Assembly: GCF_029784165.1 (NCBI RefSeq) | Contig: NC_073696.1 | Span: 41,123,858 to 41,187,857, forward strand | Direction of reading: 5' to 3' | DNA: 64,000 nt | From: Wyeomyia smithii | Taxonomy: Eukaryota > Arthropoda > Insecta > Diptera > Culicidae | Position numbers and translations under genes: made by a program | The notes under the pieces: generated by a model | What the model saw: the letters and a program-made list of their open reading frames with translations, nothing else | Database searches by the model: none | Told to the model about the DNA's origin: nothing | Part shown: one piece after another, positions 1 to 9,771 of the stretch | Numbering within the stretch: the stretch's first letter is position 1 | How the letters are laid out: each line of letters starts with the position of its first letter

Positions 1-1374
1 TTTTTACATACAAGCAAAACCAATTTTGCTGCTCCTTTTTTTTAAATTAAATCCTCAAGCACATACTAACAGACGTAATATTGGAACCTAGCTTCATTGT
101 CACGAAAAAAAACCATCATTTCAAATTTCTACTGAAGCGATGCGCTACCGGCTTGTTTACTCCGCTTTGTCATCTTTCCCACCTGTCACTCTCTACAGGC
201 AACTTTCCATCTGCATGGAAGTTCGCGTATATGTTTCCGGTTTACAAAAAAGGTGACAAGAGTAACGTCGATGATTACCGCGGAATCTCCGCCGGGAATT
301 CAGTCTCAAAACTGTTCGAGTTGATCGTGATGGAACCGATTTTTTATCATTGTAAGTCTCTTATCTCTGATACGCAGAATGGATTCAAGCCAAAGCGTTC
401 AACAACAACGAATCTTCTAACGTTCACCTCATTTGCAATGGATATTATGTCTGGAGGGCACCAAACCGATGCTATATACACTGATTTGTCAGCAGCCTTC
501 GATAAAATTAATTACAACAATACCATTGAAAAACTCTACCGAATGGGATTTGGCGGAAACATTTTACGCTGGCTTCAATCGTATCTTGCGTATCGCCACA
601 TCATGGTAAAAATTGGAGACAACAGATCGCAAGAATTTCATGCTTCTTCCGGAATCCCACAAGGTAGTCACCTCGGGCCTTTAATCTTCATCCTCTACTT
701 CAACGATGTGAACTGCATTCTCATTCGCCCCAGAATATTATTGCTGACGACATGAAAATTTACGCCAAAGTGCTGATAGCATATCTGCTATACCGTTGCC
801 GCAGCCTCGCGAAATTTGGGAATGATAATGAGAATGGCCAAGAATTTCAGGGACGTGTATTGTAAAAGTCTATATTGCTCATTAGTTCGCTCGACGCTAG
901 AATACCGTTCGGAAGTGTGGAGCCCTCATTACTTTAATGGTGCCAACAGAATCGAAGCAATTCAGCGGAGATTTGTACGTTTTGCTCTTCGACATCTACC
1001 TTGGAACGATCCTTACCAGCTCCCCAGTTATGAAAATCGCGCGCAGCTCATCGGCCTTGACTCTTTGAAAGTAAGACGTGATCTTTCACGAGCTATGTTA
1101 ATTGCTGATACCCTGATGGCGAGAACCGACTGTGCTGTAAAACTGGGCAATATCGATCTAATAATTAATTCCAGAGTCGTTCGGAATAACCTCTTCCCTG
1201 CAAATTCCTTTCGTCGTACAAATTATGGGGCAAACGGAGCTCTTAGTGGACTTCAGCGCGTTTTCAATAGTGTATCTTTCGTTTTCGACTACCATCTACC
1301 TCGCTCTAGTATTAGGAGTAATTTTTTAAATATATATTGAGTCTGTTGATGTTGAACGAATAAATAAATAAAAT
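1..1374 (+). mobile_element. 5'-truncated, broken non-LTR retrotransposon (LINE)
   Basis: A LINE copy that enters from outside the window or is 5'-truncated. It carries reverse transcriptase and C-terminal coding remnants and ends in an AATA-rich tail (about 1359-1373). No target duplication could be identified. The clade is not certain; the thumb/C-terminal part with its 'SLVRSTLEY' and 'IQRRFVRFALRHLPW' strings is typical of insect jockey/CR1-like elements. Confidence 0.8.
81..1340 (+). pseudogene. LINE reverse transcriptase remnant, frameshifted
   Basis: Two reading frames form one broken reverse transcriptase. Codons from 81 to 755 carry fingers/palm motifs: 'NGFKPKRSTTTNLL', 'TDLSAAFDKI' (first catalytic Asp) and 'SGIPQGSHLGPL'. 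The second catalytic motif A-D-D is encoded at 743-751 but in a different frame, so a frameshift lies just before it. Codons 816-1340 resume with the thumb/C-terminal region in the original frame. The distance between the ADD motif and the C-terminal block is far too short for a LINE, so there is also an internal deletion. The product cannot be functional. The N-terminal endonuclease is absent. Confidence 0.85.
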
Positions 1375-1678
1375 TTACAGTTAAACCACAGTCATTGCGT
1401 GACAGCTTCGTCTAGGGAGCTGTCATGCAGTCTGATATATTTTTGTGGTTCTCAGTTTGACACATGCACGTACACTAGCACTGCTTTTTTTACGGAAACT
1501 ACTGTTATCTCCCAAACGAAGAATTGATTCAGAACTTGCTAGAAATGTCTGTTGGTCTGTGTCTCAAGTTTGAAGATCGTACTGCAAACTTCGAACCTCT
1601 CATTATAAAGAGCATTCAAAAGTAATTATTTTCTTTTGTTTTTATGAGCTATAAATATGGCCACATGACAATCTACGT
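1375..1678. other. gene-free spacer
   Basis: Between the LINE tail and the hAT-like fragment I see no open frame, RNA gene or repeat that I can support. Confidence 0.6.
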
Positions 1679-1767
1679 GTTAAAAAGTTAGCGATTAGCG
1701 ATTAGCGAAAGTTCCGCTAATATGGGTTTAGCGTTAAGCGTTTAGCGATTATCGATGCCCACCACTG
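1679..1767 (-). mobile_element. terminal fragment of the hAT-like element found at 61945-63190
   Basis: This stretch is the reverse complement of the left end of the 61945-63190 element. It has the same AGCGATTAGCG subterminal repeats and the same terminal CAGTGGTGGGC (read on the minus strand, 1757-1767). An internal stretch near the end is missing relative to the longer copy, and no second terminus is seen nearby, so it is a solo end or a truncated copy. Confidence 0.75.
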
Positions 1768-1902
1768 GACACTGGACATTACAACTCATGCAAATCTTTA
1801 GGATTGAATTTTATGCTTGGACAATGTTATATTATCGATGGACATTTTTGAATCAGTTTTATCTGAAACGTACGGAAGCATCACTCGTGTTCTAATTGTA
1901 GA

Positions 1903-1908
1903 TTTATT
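1903..1908 (-). terminator. poly(A) signal AATAAA of the first protease gene
   Basis: AATAAA on the minus strand, about 45 nt past the stop codon of the protease gene ending at 1952. Confidence 0.6.
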
Positions 1909-1951
1909 CTAGTAGGTATGACAAGTAATTACATCATTCTTAACTTCCTTT

Positions 1952-2827
1952 TCAGTTAACTTGATCATCGATCCAATCGCGATAGCTCGCAACGCCAACA
2001 TAAACGGAAGGACGACCAATAGAACCACATGGAACCCAGCCCCAGGAAACGATTCCAACCTGGGTCTGCACGCCGTCCTCTATTACTAGTAGCGGGCTGC
2101 CAGAATCTCCCGCGCAGGCAGAGATACCACCCGTTAGCGGTCCCGTGCAGACATTGGTGGGTCCCAGTGGAGTGTTTCCTGGTCCTCCGTTTGCTTCCTC
2201 GCAAGTGTCATAATCGATAATGGGTTTCTGTACTTTCTGCAGAGTAGACGGCATAATGTTAGCGCTACCGGAAATGCTGCCCCATCCTGCGAGAGTCGCC
2301 GGGCCGGGTGTGGCCAGGTCTCCCTGCGCGGGCAGCACCGCAGGCTGTACAAAATCGTTAAAATTGACATAGGTCGCCAAACGAAGTACAGCAACATCCG
2401 ATGGATTAACTCCGCCGAGATATTCAGGGTGAATAATTGCTTCTTCGACGTTGATAACTTGTCTGTTCGGTTCAGAAATCAAAATTTGGTGTGAACCGGC
2501 CCAGATGGCGAAACGTGCTCCTTCTGGTGAATGAAGAATGCAGTGACCGGCTGTCATAGCCCATCGCTGGTTGAGAACTGTGCCACCACAAACATGCGTG
2601 GAAGTCGTAAGGATCAAGCGTTGAAGCGATACTATACTTGGGAACTCATGGGGTAACGCGTTAATACCGCCGATAATACGACCACCACGCGCAAGTTCGA
2701 AATAATCACGTCCTGGAAGAGAGGATTTCTGTAATTGTCGTTGGGGACAATTTTACTACTTGTTGTACGTACCAGGAGCAGCTGCAACTGCTGCTGCTAG
2801 ACAAAACCATAACACTAGCGATTTCAT
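1952..2827 (-). CDS. secreted chymotrypsin/brachyurin-like serine protease (S1A), two exons
   Basis: Predicted digestive-type secreted endopeptidase of 271 aa. Exon 1 (2773-2827, 55 nt) encodes the signal peptide beginning MKSLVLWFCLAAAVAAAP. A 60-nt GT-AG intron (2713-2772, phase 1) follows, then exon 2 (1952-2712). The pro-region is short and ends in Arg before IIGG, the usual activation site. The catalytic triad is complete: His in TAGHC, Asp in NPSDVAVL and Ser in GDSG. The residue at chymotrypsin position 189 is Ser, which favours chymotrypsin-like rather than trypsin-like specificity. Six cysteines match the three usual disulfides. One oddity is GDSGSP where the family nearly always has GDSGGP. 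The TATA box, a 5' UTR of roughly 15 nt and the exon plan are shared with the paralogue at 4346-5225, so the pair is a tandem duplication. The activity is known for the family; the substrate here is inferred. Confidence 0.9.
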
Positions 2828-2866
2828 TTTTATTGAATAACTGCAACGTATTTTGTATGACACGAC

Positions 2867-2874
2867 TATTTATA
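2867..2874 (-). promoter_or_regulatory. TATA box (TATAAATA) of first protease gene
   Basis: TATAAATA on the minus strand, 40 nt upstream of the ATG at 2827. A GCAGT initiator-like sequence lies near 2842, implying a 5' UTR of about 15 nt. The same arrangement occurs in the paralogous gene. Confidence 0.7.
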
Positions 2875-2954
2875 CCTTCAAGTAAAATTAATCAGATTTA
2901 GATTACAACCATTATTAAATTATACATTGATACATTATTAAATTACAGATTTAG

Positions 2955-3197
2955 ATTTACAACCTAGCTGAGTACTATGTTCAGGTTGATGATCTTATTG
3001 AGTTTTTTCATCTAAAATTGGAGAATGTGCGATATGATAAGACCTTTGTAGGTTGTAGTAATCATCAGATTATCTCCGACAAGATGGAGTGTGCCTCGAG
3101 CTATTGCTCAGGACTGACGGTTTTACAGCAGAAGGTGACTCAGCCTAATTCAAAATTTATAACGTGTTCAGCATCTAGTTCAAGGAAATTGTGGTAA
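2955..3197 (+). other. open stretch of 80 codons without a start, unknown
   Basis: A frame open from 2955 to a TAA at 3195-3197 with protein-like composition (it includes LAEYYVQVDDLIEFFHLK and YDKTFVGCSN). It has no Met at its start and no recognisable domain. It could be a relic of a transposon or a chance open frame. The rest of 2876-3737 shows nothing I can identify. Confidence 0.2.
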
Positions 3198-3737
3198 GGA
3201 AAGTGATCTTTAATGTCAACCAGCGGCCACATCTTGAAAGGTATGCAAATTGCTCTTTTCGACTAACAACGTTGCGGTTAACAACTATAAGCAACAAAGT
3301 AGTTTGTTAGTAATGCTCACTGAAAAAGTTGTATAATATTATTATCATTTCAGTATTCTAACATGTTTTGGGTAAGGACTGTAAATTTTGGACGAAACAT
3401 TGTTCTGGTCTGAATTTAAAAAAAAAATCTACAAATGTTGGAACTGCCAAGCCAGTCATAATCGAACTGATTTTCGAATAAATCAGTGGAGTTCGTCAAT
3501 CAGCTTTTTCAAGTATAGAGAATTGGTTTCAAATCCATTGAAATTCAATTTATGCAATAAAACATTCATATTTAGTCCAATTTATGGCTGCGTCATGCTG
3601 GTAATCTGTCAGTGCATGTGTAGCATTTTTTTTTTTCAAGACACGTGGACTATGAGCAGAACAACGAATACACCAATGGTATGTCAAAACGAATTATAGT
3701 GAAAATGAAGGGCCAAAGCACTTAAAGACAAGACTAA

Positions 3738-3941
3738 AGCCTGTAGTACACTCTTTGACCGAGCGTCAAATATTTGTCTCTTTTTGACAGATAAAAATTT
3801 GGTCAATGATAATTATTTGTCACTCTCCGATTTTAACATGGGGCAAACACGGGCAAACAACAACCATGATGTCAAATAAATTTGACCATTATGTCAGAAG
3901 GTCAAATATTTGACCATTAGACAAAGAGTGTACTACAGGCT
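3738..3941. mobile_element. palindromic MITE with TAA target duplication
   Basis: A 204-bp element whose ends are inverted copies of AGCCTGTAGTACACTCTTTG, with inner repeats built on GTCAAATATTTGAC. TAA lies on both sides (3735-3737 and 3942-3944). The 3-bp duplication suits PIF/Harbinger-type or m3bp MITEs. It has no coding capacity. Confidence 0.8.
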
Positions 3942-3976
3942 TAAGTGGAAAACTGAAGCGTACACCAAGTTTGTAA

Positions 3977-4169
3977 AGCCTGTAGTACACTCTTTGACCA
4001 AGCGTCAAATATTTGTCACTTTTTGACAGATAAAAATTTGGTCAAAGACAATTGTTTGTAACTCTCGAATTTTAACATGGGGCAAACACGGGCAAACAAC
4101 AGCCATGATGTCAAATAAGTTTGACCATTATGTCAGAAGGTCAAATATTTGACCATTAGACAAAGAGTA
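3977..4169. mobile_element. second, end-truncated copy of the same MITE
   Basis: A direct-orientation copy 35 bp after the first. It starts with the same terminal repeat after TAA (3974-3976), but stops after CAAAGAGTA and lacks the last part of the right terminus. It is clearly the same family and differs at scattered bases. Confidence 0.75.
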
Positions 4170-4315
4170 TATCTTATCTTATGTATATCTTGCTTATGTA
4201 TAAAGGACTGACATCCAATCAAAATTTAATCTGACTAAAAGAGTATCGTAATATCAATTTTCCAAAAAAAAAAACAAATAAAAAAGCTTTAAACCATTTT
4301 CAATACTGCCTTTTG

Positions 4316-4321
4316 TTTATT
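4316..4321 (-). terminator. poly(A) signal AATAAA of second protease gene
   Basis: AATAAA on the minus strand, about 25 nt beyond the stop codon at 4346. Confidence 0.6.
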
Positions 4322-4345
4322 GTCCTAAATTAAATCCGGAATTTT

Positions 4346-5225
4346 CTAGTCTATTTGTGCATCTACCCACGAACGGTAGCTGGCAACGCCTACATATACC
4401 GACGGGCGTCCAATGGAACCGCATGGAATCCATCCCCAGGAAACAATACCGACTTGGGTCTGTACACCGTTTTCGATGACGTACAGTGGGCCGCCAGAAT
4501 CTCCCGAGCAAGCGGAAATTCCTCCGGTCAGCGGTCCCGTGCAAACGTTGGTGGGTCCGAGCGGAGAGTTTCCGGCTCCACCGTTGGCTTCCTCACAAGT
4601 GTCGTAATCGATAATCGGTTTATTAACCTTCTGCAGAGTTGCTGGCATTGAGGGAGTAGTTCCGGTGGAAGTACTACCCCATCCAGCCAGAGTCGCCGGT
4701 CCAGGAGTGGCAAGATCTCCTTGCGCAGGGAGCAGAGCGGGTTGCACAAAATTGTTGTAATTCAGATAACTCACCAGACGCATAACTGCGATATCGGATG
4801 GGTTAACTCCTCCCAGGTAGTCAGGGTGGACAATAGACATTTCGACGTTGATAGCCTGTCTGTTTGCTTCAGCCGTCGCTATGTTATGAGCTCCGGCCCA
4901 GATAGCAAAACGGGCTCCTTGTGGTGACTCGGTAATACAATGAGCTGCGGTCATGATCCATCGTGGAGCAATGACGGTACCACCACAAATGTGAGCGGAT
5001 GCCGTCAGGATCAAACGCTGCAGGGAAACAATACTTGGGAACTCATTGGGAAGTGCGTTGATACCTCCGACAACGCGTCCACCGCGCGCAAGCTCGATGT
5101 GATCACGTCCTTTGAGGAAGAAACGTAAAGCTAAGTAAAAGTAACCAAGAAATCAGAGCACCACACCTACCAGGAGCAGCTGCAACAGCAGCTACAAAGC
5201 AAACCAGAAGACCCACCAGTTTCAT
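4346..5225 (-). CDS. secreted chymotrypsin/brachyurin-like serine protease (S1A), two exons
   Basis: Predicted 272-aa secreted protease. Exon 1 (5171-5225, 55 nt) encodes the signal MKLVGLLVCFVAAVAAAP. A 61-nt GT-AG intron (5110-5170, phase 1) precedes exon 2 (4346-5109). Activation is predicted before VVGG. The triad is intact (TAAHC, NPSDIAVM, SGDSGGPL), position 189 is Ser, and six cysteines are in the usual places. It is the closest relative of the gene at 1952-2827: signal exon length, intron position and phase, and promoter layout are identical, and most residues match. Unlike that gene it keeps the canonical GDSGGP. The intergenic distance is about 1.5 kb, much of it occupied by two MITEs. 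A role in the gut or in salivary digestion is plausible from the family but not shown here. Confidence 0.92.
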
Positions 5226-5265
5226 GATTGTAGGATGACTGCCGATACGGTAGTTGTCAGGACAA

Positions 5266-5271
5266 TTTATA
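5266..5271 (-). promoter_or_regulatory. TATA box of second protease gene
   Basis: TATAAA on the minus strand about 41 nt upstream of the ATG at 5225, with a CAGT initiator-like sequence at about 5238-5241. This is the same geometry as in the paralogue. Confidence 0.7.
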
Positions 5272-5892
5272 TGCGGCCTTTGAATTCGTATATCAGACTA
5301 ATTCGAGTATTTTCCAGCCTCTCAGGCAATTAATTGATTAGGATCAGTTCAATCGTCATCGTGTAGCGCGAGTGCCACTGCTTAAGCCTATACTAGGTGT
5401 GCTTGGGGGAGTTTGATAAGCTCTATCTACTAACTGATTTTATGGACTTTATGTCAGGGCCATTACGTAGCAATAAGCTGCGGAATATCCCAAGCGATAC
5501 ACGGGAAATTTCTTGAGCTATCATAGGAAATACCTATGTGTATTCTACGCTCTACTGTTCCAGTTAATATTATTTTCCTTCAGATGGGTACACTTTGTAC
5601 AATTATTTTTTGTTGCAAATTGTTGAAACGTTTAATCTGTTGAAGTGAAATGGTTATTATCAATTTAAAAGCCTACAGCATTTTCATGAACACTGCTGCG
5701 GTGATAAACAACAAATCGTATGTTGCTTACGCAAATGGTTGGATTTTCAAGCCCACTGGTGATAACAGCGGAAAATGTGTCTATTAATGACGAACACCGG
5801 TAATCTAATCTTGATTTAGTTTCACCGCCACAGGTGACCAGAACTGATTTCTGTTTTGTGTTTTATGTTATTGTCGCCCCAGTAGAAAGTCG
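5272..5892. other. gene-free spacer upstream of second protease
   Basis: It probably contains the distal regulatory DNA of the protease gene. I see no coding exon, RNA gene or transposon terminus in it. Confidence 0.5.
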
Positions 5893-6056
5893 AGTTTTTC
5901 GACTAGCGACATTCGATTTTTCTCGCATATCGTACATTATACCTAACGTTGGAAATAGTGCGCTGTATAGCAAATCAGATGCGCTATACAGCGCACTACT
6001 TCCGACGTTAGGTATAATGTACGGCATGAAAAAAAATCGATTGTCGCTGGTCGACA
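5893..6056. repeat. long near-perfect inverted repeat (hairpin)
   Basis: The inner arms 5932-5971 and 5981-6021 pair with only two mismatches around a 9-nt loop. Pairing then continues less perfectly outward: TCGACTAGCGAC on the left against GTCGCTGGTCGA on the right. The transcript of either strand would fold into one long hairpin. It may be a fold-back MITE; no clear target duplication was found. Confidence 0.85.
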
Positions 6057-6305
6057 ACTCCAATTTTCAACTAAATGCATAATACTACTCAAGGATACTT
6101 AGTAGCCACAGTGCTGACACACGAACGAAAAAGGATTGTTATATTTTACATCCTTAAGATGGATCAAACGTATTAAAATATCAGTGTTAGCATAAAATGA
6201 AAATTAATTAGGCGTAGAGAAGGTTTAATGTATTTGACATTCGTATTAGATATTTAACAATAATTTTTCTGATCATTTTTTGGAAGTTGCCCATGTTAAG
6301 ATCGG

Positions 6306-6895
6306 TGTTATAAAGCGTAAAAATTACGTTCTTTATTTTGAGTAAAGTTAGACGTGCATTTTAAGTCCTTTATGAATAACCATAATTTAGCGTGTACTTG
6401 AGAACGTCAGCGAATAAAATAAACACTTCATTGTTGTTTTTGTCATCGAACCCAATAAAACACGAGTTTTATTCACATCCCTGTCACGAACGTCATCCCC
6501 ATACATTTTGCTTGAAGCCGTTTTTCTCTGGCTCTCTGGCTCGATTATCCGTCAAAAGGCTGTCAGTGCTTGCGAAACAGCCGAATAAGCTCCGTCCATG
6601 CGAGATCAACTGTTGCTGCAAGTGGTGTGTAGGAATGCAAAAAGCGAAGAACGACTGTTTTGCTTTGAACGTTCTATGGATTTTGTGCGGGACACAAATG
6701 GTGATGTTCAAACATGTTTCAACACGTTCTGGATAGCCCTAAATTCAATATAGTTAGAAGCACGAAAAAAATCTGTACAGTAACACATGCGGCACAATGA
6801 ACGGAGCTTATGATCATATTTTCAACACTAGCGTCATCATCATCGGCGGCGGCTTCAGGAAACAGTTGCCATGACATCGGTCTGGTTTTATTACA
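6306..6895 (+). repeat. 5' LTR of the gypsy element, split by a 411-bp insertion
   Basis: 6306-6473 plus 6893-6895 reproduce the 171-bp right LTR with two substitutions, beginning TGTTATAAAG and ending TTATTACA. Between them lies the element at 6474-6884 plus a second copy of GTTTTATT (6885-6892). Confidence 0.9.
6474..6884. mobile_element. non-autonomous hAT-like insertion inside the gypsy 5' LTR
   Basis: A 411-bp segment flanked by the 8-bp duplication GTTTTATT (6466-6473 and 6885-6892). Removing it with one duplication leaves an LTR of exactly the length of the right LTR. Its ends begin CA and end TG and share an imperfect inverted TGTCA-containing terminus. Eight-base duplications are the hAT signature. 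No transposase is present. Confidence 0.75.
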
Positions 6896-6912
6896 TGGTG
6901 TCGGAAGTGAGG
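6896..6912 (+). other. putative primer-binding site of the gypsy element
   Basis: TGGTGTCGGAAGTGAGG directly follows the LTR end (TTATTACA). Starting with TGG, the complement of the tRNA CCA tail, is usual for LTR elements. The tRNA species cannot be assigned from the sequence alone. Confidence 0.6.
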
Positions 6913-7094
6913 TAATTTTCGCGATTAATAATTGATGTATCGAGTTAAAATCGGAAAATTCGCTTAACACAGCAGTGCGAAGTTAATTCGTCGTGAAATT
7001 TCGGTGATGCGATAATTTCCTGGCCACGCAGCGCTGAAGGAAGATAGTTGGCATCAGCCCCGTTTGAGCGGCGAAAAATGAGGTTAGGTAAACG

Positions 7095-8365
7095 ATGAGT
7101 ATTTCTGGTGAGCAGATTCCAGAGGATCCCGTACCTGGTGTGGTAAGACAACGACCAGTCCAAATGATGGCATACGGAGTGCATCCGCCGAGCTTTCTGG
7201 ATCTGTCCAGCAAGACGTTGCCGGAAGATTTCGCCGATTTTAAGCAAGCTTGGGATATTTATGTGATTGCCGCTGAAATAATCGAAAAAAGTGATATGAT
7301 AAAAGTAGCTTTGTTGAAAAACTTTCTGGGAACGGACACAGTGAAAGTATTGAACACATTGCTAGCAGCAGAAGCGCAAGCGACACCAGCAGCGATCTTG
7401 ACTGCTCTCGAAGGGTATTGTGTACCGCAGGTGAATGAAACACGAGCGGTATATTTTCAATACGGCGATGCAGCAAGAAGAAGAAGATATCAATCAATTC
7501 GTCACGCGACTCCGGAAGCTAGCAGAAACTTGTAATTATGGACAGCTTAAGAATTCCCTCATTCGTGATCAGATTGTGGTAGGGATCCGTTCGGACGATA
7601 CGAGAAAGGCACTTTTGAAGATGGCAAATTTGGATTTAACAGGAGCAATCGATACCTGACGAGCGCAGAAATTGATGGAAGATAGGATGGCGATGATAAA
7701 GATCAAAGAAGAGCCACGCGATTCGGAAACATCTGCGGAAGTGATTGCAAAAGTGAACATAAATACGAGAAAGAAGTAGGATTCATTCGGTGAGGTATGC
7801 AAGTTTTGTGGACGAAAGATCATAAAATCGGCAACCGGGAGAGTTGTCCGGCGAATGGTGTGTGGTGACCTGCCGGAAATGTTTAAAGCTTAATCACTAC
7901 GCCAGAGTGTGCAGAGCGAAGTTCAGTGATGATTCTCAAGCTGGAGGATCGCGAGATGCGTCGTCGAGCAAGTCAAAGAACACAAGAAAAGTGAAAACGG
8001 TCGAACAAAAGAGTGACGATAGTGATGAGGCGGATTATGTTACCAGCGTTGAAGAGGTGAACGTAGTAGAGAAGAAAATTACGGTGATGATTGGTTTCAC
8101 CGTGCAGAGAGGTGAAACGCCGAAAAAGATTCGTTGCCAAGTCGACACGGGGGCTTCCTGTAATGTCGTCGATCGGAAGAATCTTAAAGAGCTGATGGGA
8201 AAAGTGACCATTGTGCCCAGTAAGACGAAGTTGCGTGGGTTTGGTGGTCAGATCGTGTCAGCGTACGGAAAAGTAGTTCTGCGACACGAAAGCCACGGAA
8301 AAGCGTACAAGGTGGTATTTCAAGTGGTCGATCTGGGCATGGCGTACTCAAGATGCCACTGTTGA
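7095..8365 (+). pseudogene. gypsy gag and protease region, frameshifted
   Basis: Gag starts at 7095 (MSISGEQIPEDPVPG). The frame moves near 7440, where the continuation is in another frame (QEEEDINQFVTRLRKLAE). Stop codons follow at 7657-7659 and near 7777, and a further frame change leads to the nucleocapsid, where a C-x2-C-x4-H-x4-C knuckle (CRKCLKLNHYARVC) lies at about 7871-7912. The aspartic protease motif VDTGAS is at about 8141-8158. The frame shifts again around 8340 before RT. The shifts sit at different places and combine with stops, so they look like decay rather than programmed frameshifting. Confidence 0.85.
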
Positions 8366-9747
8366 GGTACAAAACCTGTATGGCGTTGGGGATTGTAAGT
8401 GTCCAAGAGGTGATGAAATGCGAAGCCCAAGGTAGGCCGGAAGTGATCAAAACGGTAAAAAATGAGATAGCGGAAAAGATAGTGAAGAAGTATGAAGAAG
8501 TGTATAACGGTGATGGAAAATTGGCCGGAAAAGTGATCATTGAGTTGGAACAATGCATACCGAAACAGCAAGAGCCTAGAAGAGTTCCGGTAGCAGTACG
8601 AGATCAACTGAAGTGCGAACTGGATGATTTAGAAACAAGAGGCATAGTAGAGAAGATCGAAGAGCCAACAGACTGGACATGCCACTTAGTGATTGTGCGA
8701 AGAAATGAAAAGTTGCGAATATGCTTGGACCCTGTGTTTTTGAATCGGGGAATTAAGCGGCCCCGATTCCAAATGGCAACAGTGGAAGAGATTTTACCTG
8801 AATTACATGACGCTAAAGTGTTTTCGACCTTGGATATTCGAAATGGGTTCTGGCATGTCGAACTTACGGACGAAAGTAGTAAAGTGACGGCGTTTTGGAC
8901 GCCATTTGGACGATACGTGTGGAAGAGGTTGCCTTTTGGACTATCGTGCTCGCCGGAAATATTTCAAGCCAAATTGCAACAAGCGTTGCACGGACTGAAA
9001 GGAATAGAAGTTCTAGTGGATGACATCTTGTGTGTTGGACGAGGCTCAACGGATGAAGAGGCTATAGTTGACCACAATCGGAATCTGGAGGCGCTTCTGC
9101 AGCGTTGCCAGAGCAAGGGAATCAAGCTGAATCGATCAAAGAGCAAGATGAATCAGATTGAAGTTCGCTTTTTTGGTCACGTGCTGTCGAGAGATGGTCT
9201 CAAACCGGATCCAAGCAAAACGGCGGCAATTAGCGAAATGCCGCAACCACGAGATTCAGCAGAACTACAACGATTCCTTAGATTAGCGACATACATGGCG
9301 AAGTTCATCCCGAAGCTATCCGAGCTGAGCAGACCGCTGAGGGAAGTTCTGGTATCGGAAGAATGGCACTGGGGCAAACAGCGAGTAGAGGCATACCGTG
9401 CATTGAAGCAGAAAATAGCCGAGATCACCGTGCTGAAATATTACAATCCGAAGCTAGAAGCAACGATCCAATGCGACGCCAGTAGCTACGCGGTCGGCGC
9501 GGTACTACTGCAAGAAGGACAGCCCGTTATGTTTGCTTCGAGAACGCTAACAGCGACGGAGCGTAGATACGCGCAAATCGAGAAGGAAACACTAGCGATA
9601 CTCTTCTCTTGCAAACGTTTCGATCAATACATCTTTGGACAGAAACATGTGACGGTGCAGTCCGATCATCAGCCACTGCAAACCATCTTTAAAAAGCCTC
9701 TGTCGGAAGTGCCTAAGCGGATCCAGCGGATGATACTGAGTCTGTAG
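8353..9747 (+). pseudogene. gypsy reverse transcriptase and RNase H
   Basis: A 464-codon open block. RT motifs in order: FSTLDIRNGFWHVEL, PFGLSCSPEIFQ and the catalytic LVDDIL (in place of YVDD). RNase H follows with IQCDASSYAVGAVL, EKETLAILFSC and VQSDHQPL. The block ends at a TAG (9745-9747) and the same frame continues directly into the RNase H-integrase linker. A single C-to-T change of a Gln codon would explain this stop. Confidence 0.9.
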
Positions 9748-9771
9748 CGATATGATCTGCAAGTTAAGTAC

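Noticed and set aside
2029..2397. Additional open frames within the first protease exon on both strands
   Set aside because: They overlap the well-supported protease frame and have no independent motif.
3388..3699. 103-codon plus-strand open frame
   Set aside because: AT-rich, no motif, crosses a poly-T run; reads as chance.
5834..6082. Open frames on both strands around 5.9 kb
   Set aside because: They are the two arms of the hairpin read in both directions, which explains why the two peptides resemble each other.
8330..8365. Programmed frameshift between gypsy protease and RT
   Set aside because: No slippery heptamer was evident and other random shifts and stops exist in the same element, so decay is the simpler reading.
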